Below, piece after piece: positions 20,656-31,366 of a DNA stretch of 60,566 nucleotides. The notes under the pieces were generated by a model. It had not been told where the DNA came from. It made no database searches and saw only the letters and a list, made by a program, of their open reading frames with translations. The position numbers were made by a program, and so were the translations under genes. Within the stretch, counting starts at the first letter, position 1; the number at the start of each line of letters is the position of its first letter. The stretch is from Serpula lacrymans var. lacrymans S7.9 (lineage: Eukaryota > Basidiomycota > Agaricomycetes > Boletales > Serpulaceae), in assembly GCF_000218685.1 (NCBI RefSeq), contig NW_006763309.1, positions 53,322 through 113,887 of the forward strand, in the 5' to 3' direction.

Positions 20656-21083
20656 AAAGTGTTTTTCCTGATGCACCTGGGTGGCAAGTCAAAATATGAC
20701 CTATGCTAGTGGCATAGAGAACTTGAATGCGACACACCTGTGGGATGGCCTCCCGCCCTTGCAGTCTCCATCAGCAAATTAAAACCCTGCTCTTCCTGCT
20801 TCCATAAATGTGCCCATTAATATCTCCCTTTCCCTGCCTCATGCTTCTACATCCTTGCTGCCATTGCCTCTCATTGCTGCTCCTTCACAACGATCCATAT
20901 CCAGCTTCTCACTGCCTCAGGTAGATATGGGATCACCACCTTCCCAGCATGTTGTGTCAAGGAGGACTAGTAGTCAACGCCATTTGGATGAAAGGTGTAC
21001 AAGTGTCACAGCACCAGCAGCATCAACAGTGTCAGCGCCATCAGCAACATGCCATAGCCTACAAAAAAAGCAACACCACCTTC
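20656..21083. other. No recognisable gene
   Basis: A plus-strand Ser/Pro-rich frame from ATG 20810 (MPINISLSLPHAS) runs into the LTR at 21084 and looks like composition bias rather than a gene. Confidence 0.35.
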
Positions 21084-21481
21084 TGTTACAATTGACATAC
21101 CAGCACCTACTTACGCTTCACTTTTGTACTTTTACTTTTCTTTTTTCCAAGTCACATGACCAGTCATGTGACCATTTACTTTACTTTATATTTTCCACTT
21201 TTCATAGTCACATGACCAGTTATGCATCACCTGACCAGTGTCTAGGCTCACCATGTGACAGGTCACATGTTAGACATCGGACTTTAAACTTTATTTACAA
21301 CTGTACAGTACCTCATGTATTTTAGTATATATACAGGAGCAATACATGGGGAGGGACTCAGCGGGTCCTCCTGTTGTCTAGCCCAACAAACTCACTGCAG
21401 CCTAAGGGGTAGCCACTCCCTATCATCTTCTTTATAGTGTGTTCCTGTGTGTGCCAGAGTAAATAACTCTTGGTTGTTACA
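21084..21481 (+). mobile_element. Solo LTR, family LTR-A (short subfamily relative), TSD CCTTC/CCTTT
   Basis: A 398 bp unit from TGTTACAATTGACA to TTGGTTGTTACA. The flanks CCTTC (21079-21083) and CCTTT (21482-21486) differ by one transition. It contains at least four copies of GTCACATG or CATGTGAC at 21151-21270, absent from the longer LTR-A copies. A TATATATA promoter box lies near 21330. Confidence 0.85.
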
Positions 21482-21559
21482 CCTTTGCACAAATGGTGGG
21501 GGATCTAATAAACCTGCCAAGTCCAAACAGCTGTGTCCGAGGGTGTGTGTCTCATTTGC

Positions 21560-21855
21560 ATTGTTGAGAAGAGATTGTGGTGGTGTTTGGAGAAGATGAG
21601 CCAAAGATTGGCTCAACTCTGGCAAAAATGTCAATGCCATCATTGCAACTTTGGTGTCTACGCACTGGGACTCAGATATCCATAACCCCAGTGTTTGGAT
21701 TGATAGTGTAAAGTTGGCAATGGAGGGGAGTGGGTATCTGGATGAGAGCTTGGGTTCCGTAGTGCAGAGGTGTAGGGGTATTAATGGGAAGGACATTTGC
21801 GTCAACTTCCTGTTGATGATAAACTACATGCAGCTGGTGACAAAATGTCAGAGGT
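21560..21855 (+). other. Exon-like coding fragment, family unknown
   Basis: The plus strand reads LVSTHWDSDIHNPSVWIDS, SVVQRCRGINGKDICVNF and LLMINYMQLVTKCQR, ending at a consensus donor GTGAGT after 21855. The wording resembles a repetitive Agaricomycete protein I cannot name. No downstream exon was found before the Tnp2 remnant, which runs the other way. Confidence 0.35.
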
Positions 21856-22068
21856 GAGTCATTTTGATATCCATTAGCATCTGATGAATTTGATCTAGTA
21901 TGCTACACTTTCTCTAGCATTAAACTCCATACCCAACAGTCTCTCAATGGTACTTACAATACAGAAGTTGCCCATCTCCCCATAAAGCCCAGCAAACAAA
22001 CTTTTCAAGACTGGCATTCAATTGGCAGTAAATTTGCTGCAATCTCCGGAGGCGGGTCAGTCTATATA

Positions 22069-24466
22069 CTAATTCTGCAACTCAGGGTAGTAGGAGAGGA
22101 GGGTCTTCAAGACTTTTTTCTCATAGATAATATTAGCCAAATTTGCAAAAGATGCTTTTTTGGAACAGATCTTGTGCCCAATTTCTTCAATAGTTCTTTC
22201 CACAGTAGCTTGAGAGTCAAGTCAATGTGATCCATATCACTCAATATGAACAGGAACATGGATCAACTGGAATATACACAATTAGAATCTTGAAATCTTC
22301 TCAGGATGTATTCCAACATAAATTCTTTCAAAACCAGCCAAGAATACTTTAATGAGCTGATGGAGATCAGTCAAGTCTTTGGTGCTCCTTGCTTTGATAG
22401 TCATGGAAAATTCAATTATAGCCATAAGATGGGAGAAGTTCTGAAGCACTGAGGAATTCATCCCTAGCTCAATGCCAATTGGTATTTTGTACCAGTATAA
22501 CAGTGCCATCCACTCATAGACTTTATATTGACTTTGTCTTTTCAAGTGGGGATCTCAAACTGGGCCACAGAATGAGGGTGGCAGTGTTGACATTCCTGAA
22601 GCAACTAGTTTACCAAACATCTCAGCCTTCTGTATGTTGAGGTGGATGAGTTCAGATTGTGAACTGTGGATTGTCCACAAATCCCATATAAATGCAACAA
22701 TATTTTCAAAAAACAGATGGAAAGGATCAATTGGGAAACATGAAGGGTGAATAAATGCTGTTGTTGCTGCTGCTAGAGGCATGCAAGAAATCCCTGCCAC
22801 CCTTGTAATTTTAGCATGAAGATTTTTAACTGTGGTAGCATCAAGTTTGTTGATTGTGTTACAATAACACAATTTTCGGACCTTTCCTTCATTTTCATTC
22901 TCCGCTTTAACCTTGTACACTTTAGCTTTCACACATGGTGCCACGCGGCACTTTCCCTTTTGTTCAAACTCCTTTTTCTCGCGCTGCGTTGCCTTCTTCT
23001 TATTTTAGATACAACTCTCTCACGCAGTGGAGCTGATCATGTGGGCTAGGCCCCATGACATCATCAAGCCACTGACTTTATCAACTGTATAGTACATAAG
23101 TACAAACACTCTGTATTAGTATATATACCCCAATAGATCCAGGAGACTCCTTAGCGAGTCCTCCTGTTGTATACCAACAAACTCTCTGCAGCTTAAGGGG
23201 TAACCACTCCCTCTTCACTACCTTTATAGTGTGTTCCTGTGTGCGCCAGAGTAACTAACTCTTGGTTGTTACAGATTGTAGCCCAATAATGATCTTCTGT
23301 GCGTATTGGCAGGTTATCCAGGTTATATATGGGATGATCACTGTTGTATTTATTGTTTTCTGGTGGTGACAATAGGTAGTACTAAGCCTTGGCACTTTTT
23401 TCAAGACTGGATCTTGCCCTTTTGACCAAAACAAATCTATCACCATAATTTGCAGTATGTCCTGCCATCCCATTTAACTTTGCTGAGCCTAGCACATCTC
23501 CCAGAATCATAGTCATGTACATGTGATTTATGAAATAGGAGGAATCTATAGCATCCCACATCCATATACCTTGACTACACTGTGCTGCATCCTGGAAAAG
23601 GGGATATATAAATGACTCAATACTTCCTGGACTGTGGGGTCCGGGAATGGTCATGGTTAATATGATATTGTTGGAATGGTACCTCATTTCTGGAGGTATG
23701 TTGAGCAATATCAGAATCAATATCCAAGTATCAGACTGCTTCTTCATTGTAAGCTGGGCCCCATCTGTGGATAATGCAAAGGCAATGTCACACTCATCCT
23801 GAAATAATCCCATGTCCTTATAATGGTGTTCATGAACACTCCCACTGGGGAAATCACAATATTTTGCCTGAGCCTGAGTCCCAGAACTTTGTGAGTCAAC
23901 TGCAAGTAACTTCAATGTTTCTTGTAAACATCTATCCCTGTATCGCAGGAGTTGGGATGTTTGTTTATTTGCAAACATTGCTTGGATAATTGGAATAAAA
24001 GATACATATTGCATTTGTGCTCTGGGCTTATTTTTAGATCCAGCAACGTAGCACCTCTCCCCACATGTGATTTGACCCTTTATGGTGTGAGGATAAGCTT
24101 CCAAGTCCTTAAAGTCACCTGTATATGCAATACAACTTTTTGGGCACATATCAATCTTTACAGGCTCAATCTTGGCCAGTGATCTAGCCAGCTTGCAAAC
24201 AGCATATAGTGACAATGTCTAACTGAGTAGCTTGTTGTGATACTTGTGCATGCAGCTCATATGCCTTGACAGTGCCATTTGACTTTTTCCATGCAATGTA
24301 GTGTTTAAGGCTGTGAATCTCTGACTCTGTCAGATCAGCCCTCCTCTATCAGATTCACAAGACTATCTGGAATCTTCAGAAGATGATGGTGAAGATGAAC
24401 GGGTTTCACATCTAACTGTTCAGCAAAAAGGCGCGGAAAAGGAGAAGATAGTCATACACACATGAT
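22069..24466 (-). pseudogene. Tnp2-family (CACTA/En-Spm) transposase remnant
   Basis: The open block 24215-23382 has CPKSCIAYTGDFKD, ALSTDGAQLTMKKQSDTW, RYHSNNIILTMTIPGPHSPG, MWDAIDSS and GSAKLNGMAGHTANYGDRF, wording highly characteristic of Agaricomycete Tnp2 proteins. It continues after removal of the LTR at 22857-23273 (SPPENNKYNSDHPIYNLDN, then CFPIDPFHLFFENI). Next come KRQSQYKVYEWMALLYWY and LAGFERIYVGIHPEK, then SQATVERTIEEIGHKI and a stop at 22069-22071. A TGA at 22555-22557 (GTT TGA GAT) stands where relatives have Arg-Asp. N-terminal sequence extends to 24400 or beyond. The protein would excise and insert CACTA elements; this copy is inactive. Confidence 0.85.
22857..23273 (+). mobile_element. 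Solo LTR, family LTR-A, TSD GATTG
   Basis: A 417 bp unit from TGTTACAATAACAC to TTGGTTGTTACA, flanked by perfect GATTG at 22852-22856 and 23274-23278. It splits the Tnp2 coding sequence. Removing it with one GATTG keeps the frame open (WATI followed by NKLDATT). Confidence 0.93.
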
Positions 24467-25153
24467 TGTAAGGACCATTTATTATTTTCTTATCTTCTCT
24501 ATGTCTTGGTTCCCGAACACTTTTCCCATTACACCTCTGGCTCTAGGGCTGGAGGTATCATTTGCTATTTTACTTCTCATAGCCCTCATAGGCTTTCTCA
24601 ACCATTGCTACCACTTTATATCACAGATCAGAGACTGGGTATCACTCCCAGCCAGCCAGCACAATGGGTAGGGGCTGCTAGTAGGCATCTTGCCAACCAG
24701 CTCCAAGCCCCATCAGTGCCTGGATATACTAATAGACGCTTTAGTCAGGATCATACCTTATCATGAAGATACGGTTCCTGAACATGCACGACAACACTTA
24801 CTATTAGTACAATTTCTCACCTGCTGATTAATCTTTAAAATTGTACAATAGTCATCCTTTTTCTTATTGGGTAATTTTCCCCTCGGACCACTTTCCTTTT
24901 ATTCCTCTTTTGGTCTGAGGGATAGACGGTTAGCTATATAAAGCCTTACCTACTCATGTGTAGTTCTTTAGCTTTCTATTACTTGAATTATCTGCTTTAC
25001 TCCTTATCAGAAACCCCTGAGTCTACTCCCATATCCTCTATTTGCTATATTCACTAGCATCTGTTGATCTTCAAGACTCACTGTACCTCTTACTCCCTGC
25101 AAGTGCAGTCGGAGATGGGTATTGCTTTTGTTATAGTTTATCATTGCCTCACA
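24467..25153 (+). mobile_element. Solo LTR, Gypsy-1 family, TSD ATGAT
   Basis: A 687 bp unit starting TGTAAGGACC and ending TTGCCTCACA, with ATGAT at 24462-24466 and 25154-25158. It is clearly related to the Gypsy-1 LTRs but diverged by many substitutions, so it is older. It lies at the N-terminal side of the Tnp2 remnant. Confidence 0.92.
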
Positions 25154-25349
25154 ATGATTATGATGAGGATAAGGGTGCTAGACCAGATGGTAAGATATAA
25201 TCATTCCTAGAGGAAAATACTTACATGCTGCTAAGACGTTGATTGACTTATTCTGGATGATCAAGTATGTTTCTGAATACTTCTAACATTCATAAAGCTA
25301 ACAGCCTATATAGCAGCCCAAGTCCAGCCCTGTTGTTATACAGGAGAGG

Positions 25350-26033
25350 ACTAGTTTGTCCAGAAAGTCTTCTACGTCTACCTCTATTTCTACACATGCA
25401 GCTCTCTCTTTACTGCCAAAGATGGGGAAAATGCGTAGGATTACCCTTGGTATATTTCCCAGTCATCTCCTGGATCTTGCTGGTTGTTTGTACAACAAAA
25501 TCCGAGCCTTCTTTTACCACCAACAGGTTGCTGAGATGAAGGCTCAGGGAAAAGAGTTCAGAGCTTAGGTCACTTGGGTGCCTTTGCTCCTCGAAACAAT
25601 GAAGTAAACCACAACAAGGTGGCCCCTGCTCCGGGGTGGTGCACAAGCAATAAAGGAAAGGGGGTGGCTCCCAAATTTGTAAATAAATTTGTAAATTGAT
25701 TATCAGAAGTATGTACTTGTATGAAGTATTGTGACTGTAATATTTATGATACTACCGCTGCACTAGCGTCTCCCTTGGAGTGTGGCCCCGGCAAGACAAA
25801 CACTAGGGTGCTTGATTCTGGTAAAAATAGGGGTACAAATATAGAAAATCCTAAAGTAGACATGTTTCTCTCAATATCTCTTCTTCTTCTCCGGAGCCAC
25901 TTTCCACAGAAATCCCAAGACGTGTGTTGATGCGCACATTTTTATTCCAAAAGGAGATCTGTTTAGACATTGGTGTGGAAAACCTTGCCCGGGGCATAGT
26001 ACACCCAACCAGCGCACTGCTTGATTCAGGCGC
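25350..26033 (+). pseudogene. Gypsy-2 gag end and protease start
   Basis: Plus-strand frames read KMGKMRRITLGIFPSHLLD, NKIRAFFYHQQVAEMKAQGK and, in another frame, FAPRNNEVNHNKVAPAPGWC, a gag-like tail before protease. The last coding phrase is IVHPTSALLDSGA, the aspartic protease active site, ending exactly at the LTR3 boundary. The protease continues NGIFIDQ at 44550 on the minus strand. Several frameshifts separate the pieces. Confidence 0.6.
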
Positions 26034-27843
26034 TGTTGATGATGAGAACTGCTGTTAGAAAACCACACACAAAACAAACTAACACACAATCCTCCCAGAT
26101 TCCATGGAACTTGTTTATGGGCTTTGCCTCCTAGAACAGTGGAGTGGTCTGGTTGTTCGTGGGGTGGTACGTATAAAGATCCTTCAAAGTAAAACCCAGA
26201 GGTGTATGAGTGTGGGTTTTGAGGAGGAGGGATAGTTGGAATATAGAAAGATAGGGGGCGTTGTGGCGAGTATAGACAAGCACTACCTTGCTAATTGTGG
26301 CACAAGGTAGGTTTGAGAATGACAATATGACGAGGTTCCCAGTGATAGCAGGCTCCTGACGCACAAACTGTAGTGCTCAGAAGGACCCCAACTGAAAGGG
26401 ATGACAATGACTTCAAAAGTGGGAAGTGACGATGACAGCAGTTGACAGTGGTAGAAGTGGGAAGTGTTGTGACCACACTGGATCACAAGTAGCAGAGTAG
26501 TGAACTTGAGAGTAGAGAAGAAGTCTGGATTGGATATCTTTGTTGTTTTTACAAGGTAAAATACAGGGGTTTATATAGTGAAAAGAAAGGTAGGCTATGC
26601 ACAGTATAGCTGCGCAAAAAGAATGAGAAAGAACATGAAGGAAGGAATGTACGCTGACAAATCCTGCATAGTTGCTACAGGATAAGATCATCAAAATAAG
26701 GGAAAGAAAGGGATAGAACAATGAATGCTGTGAGTAATGTCACAGGTTTGTACAGCCATAAAGTAAAGTCCAATAGCAAAAAGAGAGCAAGAAAATCATG
26801 ATGTCATGGGAAGATGCAGTAAAAAAAGGGCAAGGCAAAACACTATCAGTATCAACACAGTTCCTTTATTGTCAGTCAGGCATTCTAAAAAAATATGTGT
26901 CCATAAAAATGATTCAAAAATCAAAAATAATTGCACTGTAAATGAATGTTCTGCTGAAAAAAAAGAAACTGGAGCCACCGGTCCACCACCTAGTCCAAAT
27001 CCGACAGTTCCATGGCCTTACCAATGGACTGGTTGTGTTGGACCACCTGATCAAACGAGGGAGGGAGAGGAGTAGTTCCAATTTGGAACAAGTGAGTCCC
27101 AGGCAGCGTGTGGTAGGTGTAGCTGTAGCGAAGACGATGGACAAAAGATAAGTGTACCCAAGTGAATGGGACAGCGATGAACATGGGCGACACAAGGGGA
27201 TGAACCTTCTCCAGCTCAAAAACTACCCACCCACCCTCCAACCAGGCAAGACGAGTGACCGATATTTTGATAGTATGTGATGGCAGATCGACGTCATGAA
27301 GATGGACCTGTTGCCCTATTTGGACCGGCCGCCGGGGCTTTGCTGATATCAGCAGTGGCACGTGGTAGTCAACGGATCGGCAACGGAAGCGGATAGGAAG
27401 TGGTGACATCAGAAATGGTGGGGGTGCAAATAAAATGAGGAGGAGGAGGGTGGAGGTGACGAACAAGTGGATTAGAATGGGGATCCAGAAACGACCGTCA
27501 GGTGAGAATAAAAAGGAGAGGAAGGGGCCCATGGTGGGGCTAGGCAAAGGAAGGGGAGTAAGGGAAACAACAAAAGCGAGGGCGCAATGCAATGTGTAGC
27601 CAGTGGCGACGCGAAAATTTGCCGAAATGCCAAAACACGGAAAGTACCAAATGGAAAAGCAAAGGTGAGCGTAACTGGATTGCCTAATAGAGGTGGTGCT
27701 GATCAGCCACAAGTTTGAAAAAGGCAATATTAATTACTATTCCACGTGGCACTGTGCCTGTGTGGCGCAAAGGCGAGTCTTTTCGAATATTCGCTTTGTT
27801 ATTGACACCTGTCCATGCTACCAATCAATTTTGGTGCATGACA
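26034..27843 (-). mobile_element. LTR3 copy B (1810 bp)
   Basis: Same length as copy A (44551-46360) and nearly identical in reverse complement. Sense ends are TGTCATGCACC and CATCATCAACA. It contains a Kozak-like ORF (26990-27532), an AATAAA signal, and a downstream TATATAAAC promoter box (minus, near 26570) about 535 bp from the end. TG/CA ends, promoter and poly(A) signal suggest an LTR. Its immediate flanks GCGC (left) and ATGC (right) do not match, but each matches a flank of copy A. Confidence 0.8.
26990..27532 (-). CDS. LTR3-encoded 180-residue membrane-type protein (copy B)
   Basis: ATG at 27530-27532 lies in the context CCCACCATGGG and the frame ends GACTAG. The product starts MGPFLSFLFSPDGRFW. 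It has one strongly hydrophobic segment at about residues 16-37 (ILIHLFVTSTLLLLILF), followed by a basic, soluble-looking domain of about 140 residues (SVDYHVPLLISAKPRRPVQI, then GGWVVFELEKVHPL). It is identical to the copy A product over the part I compared. I recognise no family. It could be a host-derived or element-specific single-pass membrane protein, or a chance frame kept by recent duplication. Confidence 0.45.
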   Translation of the reverse strand: MGPFLSFLFSPDGRFWIPILIHLFVTSTLLLLILFAPPPFLMSPLPIRFRCRSVDYHVPLLISAKPRRPVQIGQQVHLHDVDLPSHTIKISVTRLAWLEGGWVVFELEKVHPLVSPMFIAVPFTWVHLSFVHRLRYSYTYHTLPGTHLFQIGTTPLPPSFDQVVQHNQSIGKAMELSDLD

Positions 27844-30243
27844 ATGCAGTCAATCAATCAGGTCCAAATTTGGACGAGGTCTTGTTTGGCAGGTATGAGT
27901 TGGATTTGCCAGAAGATGATCCACTTGAGCCGCCCAGTGATGATGAATTGGGAGTGGAGGGAGTCTATGAGGATGACCAACAAGCCAACAGTGAGGCTGA
28001 AGATGGTGGGGAAGAGAAACCAGTGAGGAAGAAACAGTGTTGCACACTAGAGATCCCTGCTTGAGAAGCACGGTGTCAGAAGAAAACAAATTGCCAAAAG
28101 GAGTTGGCATGGGCATTGAAGTTGATCGACAAAAAAAATCAAGTCCTGGAAGACACAGTGGAATGGGGGCGAGCACGGGCTTGAGGCGACGCAAGCAAGG
28201 GCTATTTGAAGCTATCTGCAGTTGGTGTTGAAGGGAATAAACGGGTTGCCGGTGTCAGAGATTGCAGCACAAAGCAGTAATCTTGCAAAGACAAGTGGTG
28301 GTCGAGCGATCAGACAATGGGCAAATGCATGGATAAAGACTGAGGATTTACCAACCTCTCAGCGGGGCCGCCATGTCAAAGTCTCAAGTCTTCTTGATGA
28401 CCCCAAAATTGCTGCTGAATGCCGCTCATACCTCCAGTCCAACAAGTGGGCAACAAACCCGCAGAAATTCTCCAAATTTGTGAATCAAACCATGTTACCA
28501 GTTGAAGGGGAGAAATATGCAAAGCACATTGTTGACAAGGAGATGCCTCAAGGAATGAAATGTTACCTTGAGCTGGTTCTTTTCCCCCACATTCAAATCA
28601 AAGTTGGAAAAGGCATCTCACTGACTGTTATGATCACACAATTTTCAGACTTTCCCTTTACTTTTATTCTCTGCTTTAACCTTGTACTATAGCTTTCACA
28701 CATGGTGCCATGCGGCACTTCCCCTTTCTCATGCTACATTGCCTTATGTTGGACACAACTCTCTCACACAGTGGAGCTAGCCATGCGGGCTAGGCCCCAT
28801 GACATCATCAGCCACTGTCTCTATCAACTGTATAGTACACATGTACAAACAACCCTGTAGTAGTATATATACCCCAATAGATCCAGGAGACTCCTCAGCG
28901 AGTCCTCCTGTTGTATACCAACTAACTCTCTGCATCCTAAGGAGTAACCACTCCCTCTTCATTCTCTTTATAGTGTGTTCCTGTGTGCGCCAGAGTAACT
29001 AACTCTTGGCTGTTACACTGACCACTGCGTGGAATTGGATGCTTCACCAGGGATTTCATTATATGCAATACAAGAAGGCTGTCTATTTTGATGGGCACAA
29101 GTGTCCCAATGTGGTGCAATATTGGCAAGATGAGTTCTTGCCCGAGATGGCCAAGCATTGTATTTGGCTGGTTGAATACAAAGTTGGGAACATTGGCGAA
29201 GAAATCAGAAAAATCTTACCACGGGGCACCAAGAAGCTTGTCCTATTGGCACATGACGAGTCAACAATGCAAGCTAATGATGGGCCAAAAGCCGGCTGGG
29301 GACCAAATGGTGGACAGCCACTACTGAAGAAGGGAGTGGGTCGAGGCTCACATTGGAGTAATGTAATATCTTCAATAGTTAGTTGGCTGAAGAATGCGGG
29401 TCAGCAGCTGGAGTATGGAAATAATTATGATGGGTACTGGACAGGGGAGCTCTTTGTTAAACAGGTCTGTGTCTTATGGTTCCAACTTTCTCAGTTGAAT
29501 TGACAAGTGACATTGGGCAGCTCAAAGAGAAAATTATCCCAACCTTTGAGAGGCTGCACGGCCCAGAATATCAAGCTCTAATTATGGTTGATAACTCTCA
29601 AGGTCATTTGGCATAGCTGAAGGATGCCCTCTGGGTTCAGACCATAAATTTGAACCCCGGCGGCAGGTGCCATGCATGTGAGATGGTGATTGGGTCTTGC
29701 AGCCAATAATGTTCCCCGGACCATAACAAATATCCCAGCCAGCCGGAAGGGATGAAGCAAGTCCTTTAGGAGCGTAATTTGTGGCGCCCCGGTATGCTTC
29801 TCATCTGCCGAGATGATTCCAAATGTGATCTGAAGGCAACAAATTGCTGTGCCACCTGCACCCCTTCCATACAGCCCGGTTTTTGAGAACAGATATCCCT
29901 TGTCCAAGAAACCATTGAGGCTGCTGGTCATCTGCACATTTTTCTGCTAAAGTATCACTGTGAGCTTAACTTCATTGAAGTTTTTTGGGGTGCAGTCAAA
30001 AGATACCTTTTCAAGCACTGCAATTGATCTTATGATGGTTTGCAAGAGCAGTTGCCAAAGGCTCTTGAATCAGTGGATATTCACACCATTCAGAAGTGGG
30101 AGCATCAGATGATCAGGTGGATGGATGCTTACAGAGGTGGTAAGGATGCCACAGAGGCTCAATTTGTGGTAAAGCAATTCAGCTCTCGTAGATACTCCTT
30201 GCACTGTCATGTTCCAGAGACTGTGACACATAGATTAGATTAG
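27844..30243 (+). pseudogene. DDE transposase, middle and C-terminal part
   Basis: From the LTR3 boundary the plus strand reads an acidic stretch (FGRYELDLPEDDPLEPP), then a DNA-binding-like region (SEIAAQSSNLAKTSGGRAIR, WIKTEDLPTSQRGRHVKV). It continues into the catalytic domain past the LTR at 28626-29017. The triad candidates are the Asp of LLAHDEST (29255), the Asp of MVDNSQGH (29590) and the Glu of HCELNFIE (29977). An intron (29464-29519) fits after LFVKQ. The end is FSSRRYSLHCHVPETVTHRLD. Stops include TGA 28207-28209, TAG after SQGHLA and TGA 29884-29886. The N-terminus is at 46361-47027. Confidence 0.8.
28626..29017 (+). mobile_element. Solo LTR, family LTR-A, TSD CTGAC
   Basis: A 392 bp unit from TGTTATGATCACAC to TTGGCTGTTACA, flanked by perfect CTGAC (28621-28625, 29018-29022). 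It splits the DDE transposase. Removing it with one CTGAC keeps the frame (GKGISLT then TAWNWM). Confidence 0.93.
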
Positions 30244-30337
30244 AACACCCATAAAAGGATAATCAAGTTACTATATTGAGCCTTGGTGTTTGTACGCAAA
30301 ATCACGACCAGGTAGGGATTTTGATAAAATTGGATAA

Positions 30338-30410
30338 TGACCAGACCAGGGATTGAACCTGGAACCTTCTGGATACATGCCAGCTGCTCTACCAATTGAG
30401 CTATATGGCC
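30338..30410 (-). tRNA. tRNA-like relic (anticodon UGU by position)
   Basis: The minus strand folds as a tRNA: acceptor GGCCATA with TCTGGTC (one mismatch and one G-U), D arm GCTC/GAGC, T arm CCAGG-TTCAATC-CCTGG. The anticodon stem has four pairs and the loop is CATGTAT. Position 33 is A instead of the near-universal U, which argues against a working tRNA-Thr. It lies just after the DDE transposase end. Confidence 0.5.
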
Positions 30411-30675
30411 AAGATTATACAATGTAGGATCTTAAACATGACATGCAACCATGGATATCTTACACAGAATAGCTGCTGCATACTGGGCTGGCTTACAAAT
30501 CAGAGGTATTATCCTATGGAGTATTGGTATGTCAGAGTATATTCTAACAGATTTATATCTCGCCCAATTTTGAGAATCTTGGGAATCCCTCTGATGAAAG
30601 TTTCCTTACACCTAATACATGCCTTTTCACCAGAGGAATAAGAAAATGAACCATTTTTACAGGTGCTATTTTTGC

Positions 30676-31366
30676 TGTACAAAGTTGGTGACCTCTAGTC
30701 AGAGTGCACCATAGAAAGCTGGGCTCATTTTGAGTCCATGCTCAAAGAGCACTTCCAAGATGTGTTTGAAAGAGCTAAGTACAAGATAATGTACTTCAAA
30801 CAAGGAACTCTCACAGCACAAAAGTACTTTGTTAAATTCGGAGCAACACAAAGATGTGCAGGATACAACATAAGAAGGCACAAACAATTCTTAATTACAT
30901 TGATCAGAAACAATATCAATGGACCATTGATAAAACAAATCATTTACTTGGGAAACATCCCAAAAACATATATGGAATGGAAGACAAGAATAGTGATGAA
31001 TGATCAGCTCTGGCGTGATCAAGTAGAGAACAAGAAAATGATGAAGGGTATAGCCGGCGGCAGCTCTGGTTCTGGTACCAGGGACCCAACAGCAGGTACC
31101 AACAAGGAGACACTCCGGAGAAAAAGGCTGAGACAGTGGAAGAGAAATTAGACAGATCCGGAACCACTTACGGTAGAGCTGGAAAAAGGATGGAAGTAGA
31201 TAAAGTGAAGTATCAGGCTGAGGGCAGATGCTTCAAATGTGGAGAGAAAGGGCACAGAGATCATAAAGAAGGAGGTAGCATAGCTGCAAAACAAAGGTTC
31301 AACCTTAGGGCCATGCTTGAAGGAATGAACAAAGAAGAGAGAGATGAACTCTTACAGGATTTTTAA
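30676..31366 (+). pseudogene. Gypsy gag fragment with degenerate zinc knuckle
   Basis: The plus strand reads a capsid-like region (SMLKEHFQDVFERAKYKIMY, then IPKTYMEWKTRIVMNDQLWR), and in a second frame CFKCGEKGHRDH followed by KE instead of the expected final Cys. It ends LEGMNKEERDELLQDF. Two frames and a damaged knuckle show decay. It resembles gag of the LTR-A lineage; a gag N-terminus is at 47150-47602. A 35-bp segment at 30676-30710 recurs at 47152-47186. Confidence 0.65.

Noticed and set aside
20504..20737. Repeat-protein reading of the 48-bp tandem array
   Set aside because: The 16-residue repeat follows from a period divisible by three; there is no start context, no conserved flanking domain, and the array is AT-rich satellite-like DNA.
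26990..27727. 245-codon version of the LTR3 ORF
   Set aside because: The extra N-terminal 65 codons depend on an earlier in-frame start without context support, and differ between copies A and B. The Kozak-like ATG inside (27532; 44862 in copy A) gives 180 codons, which I annotated instead.
29578..29937. 119-codon minus-strand frame
   Set aside because: It is antisense to the DDE transposase, whose sense reading aligns through the region despite stop codons.
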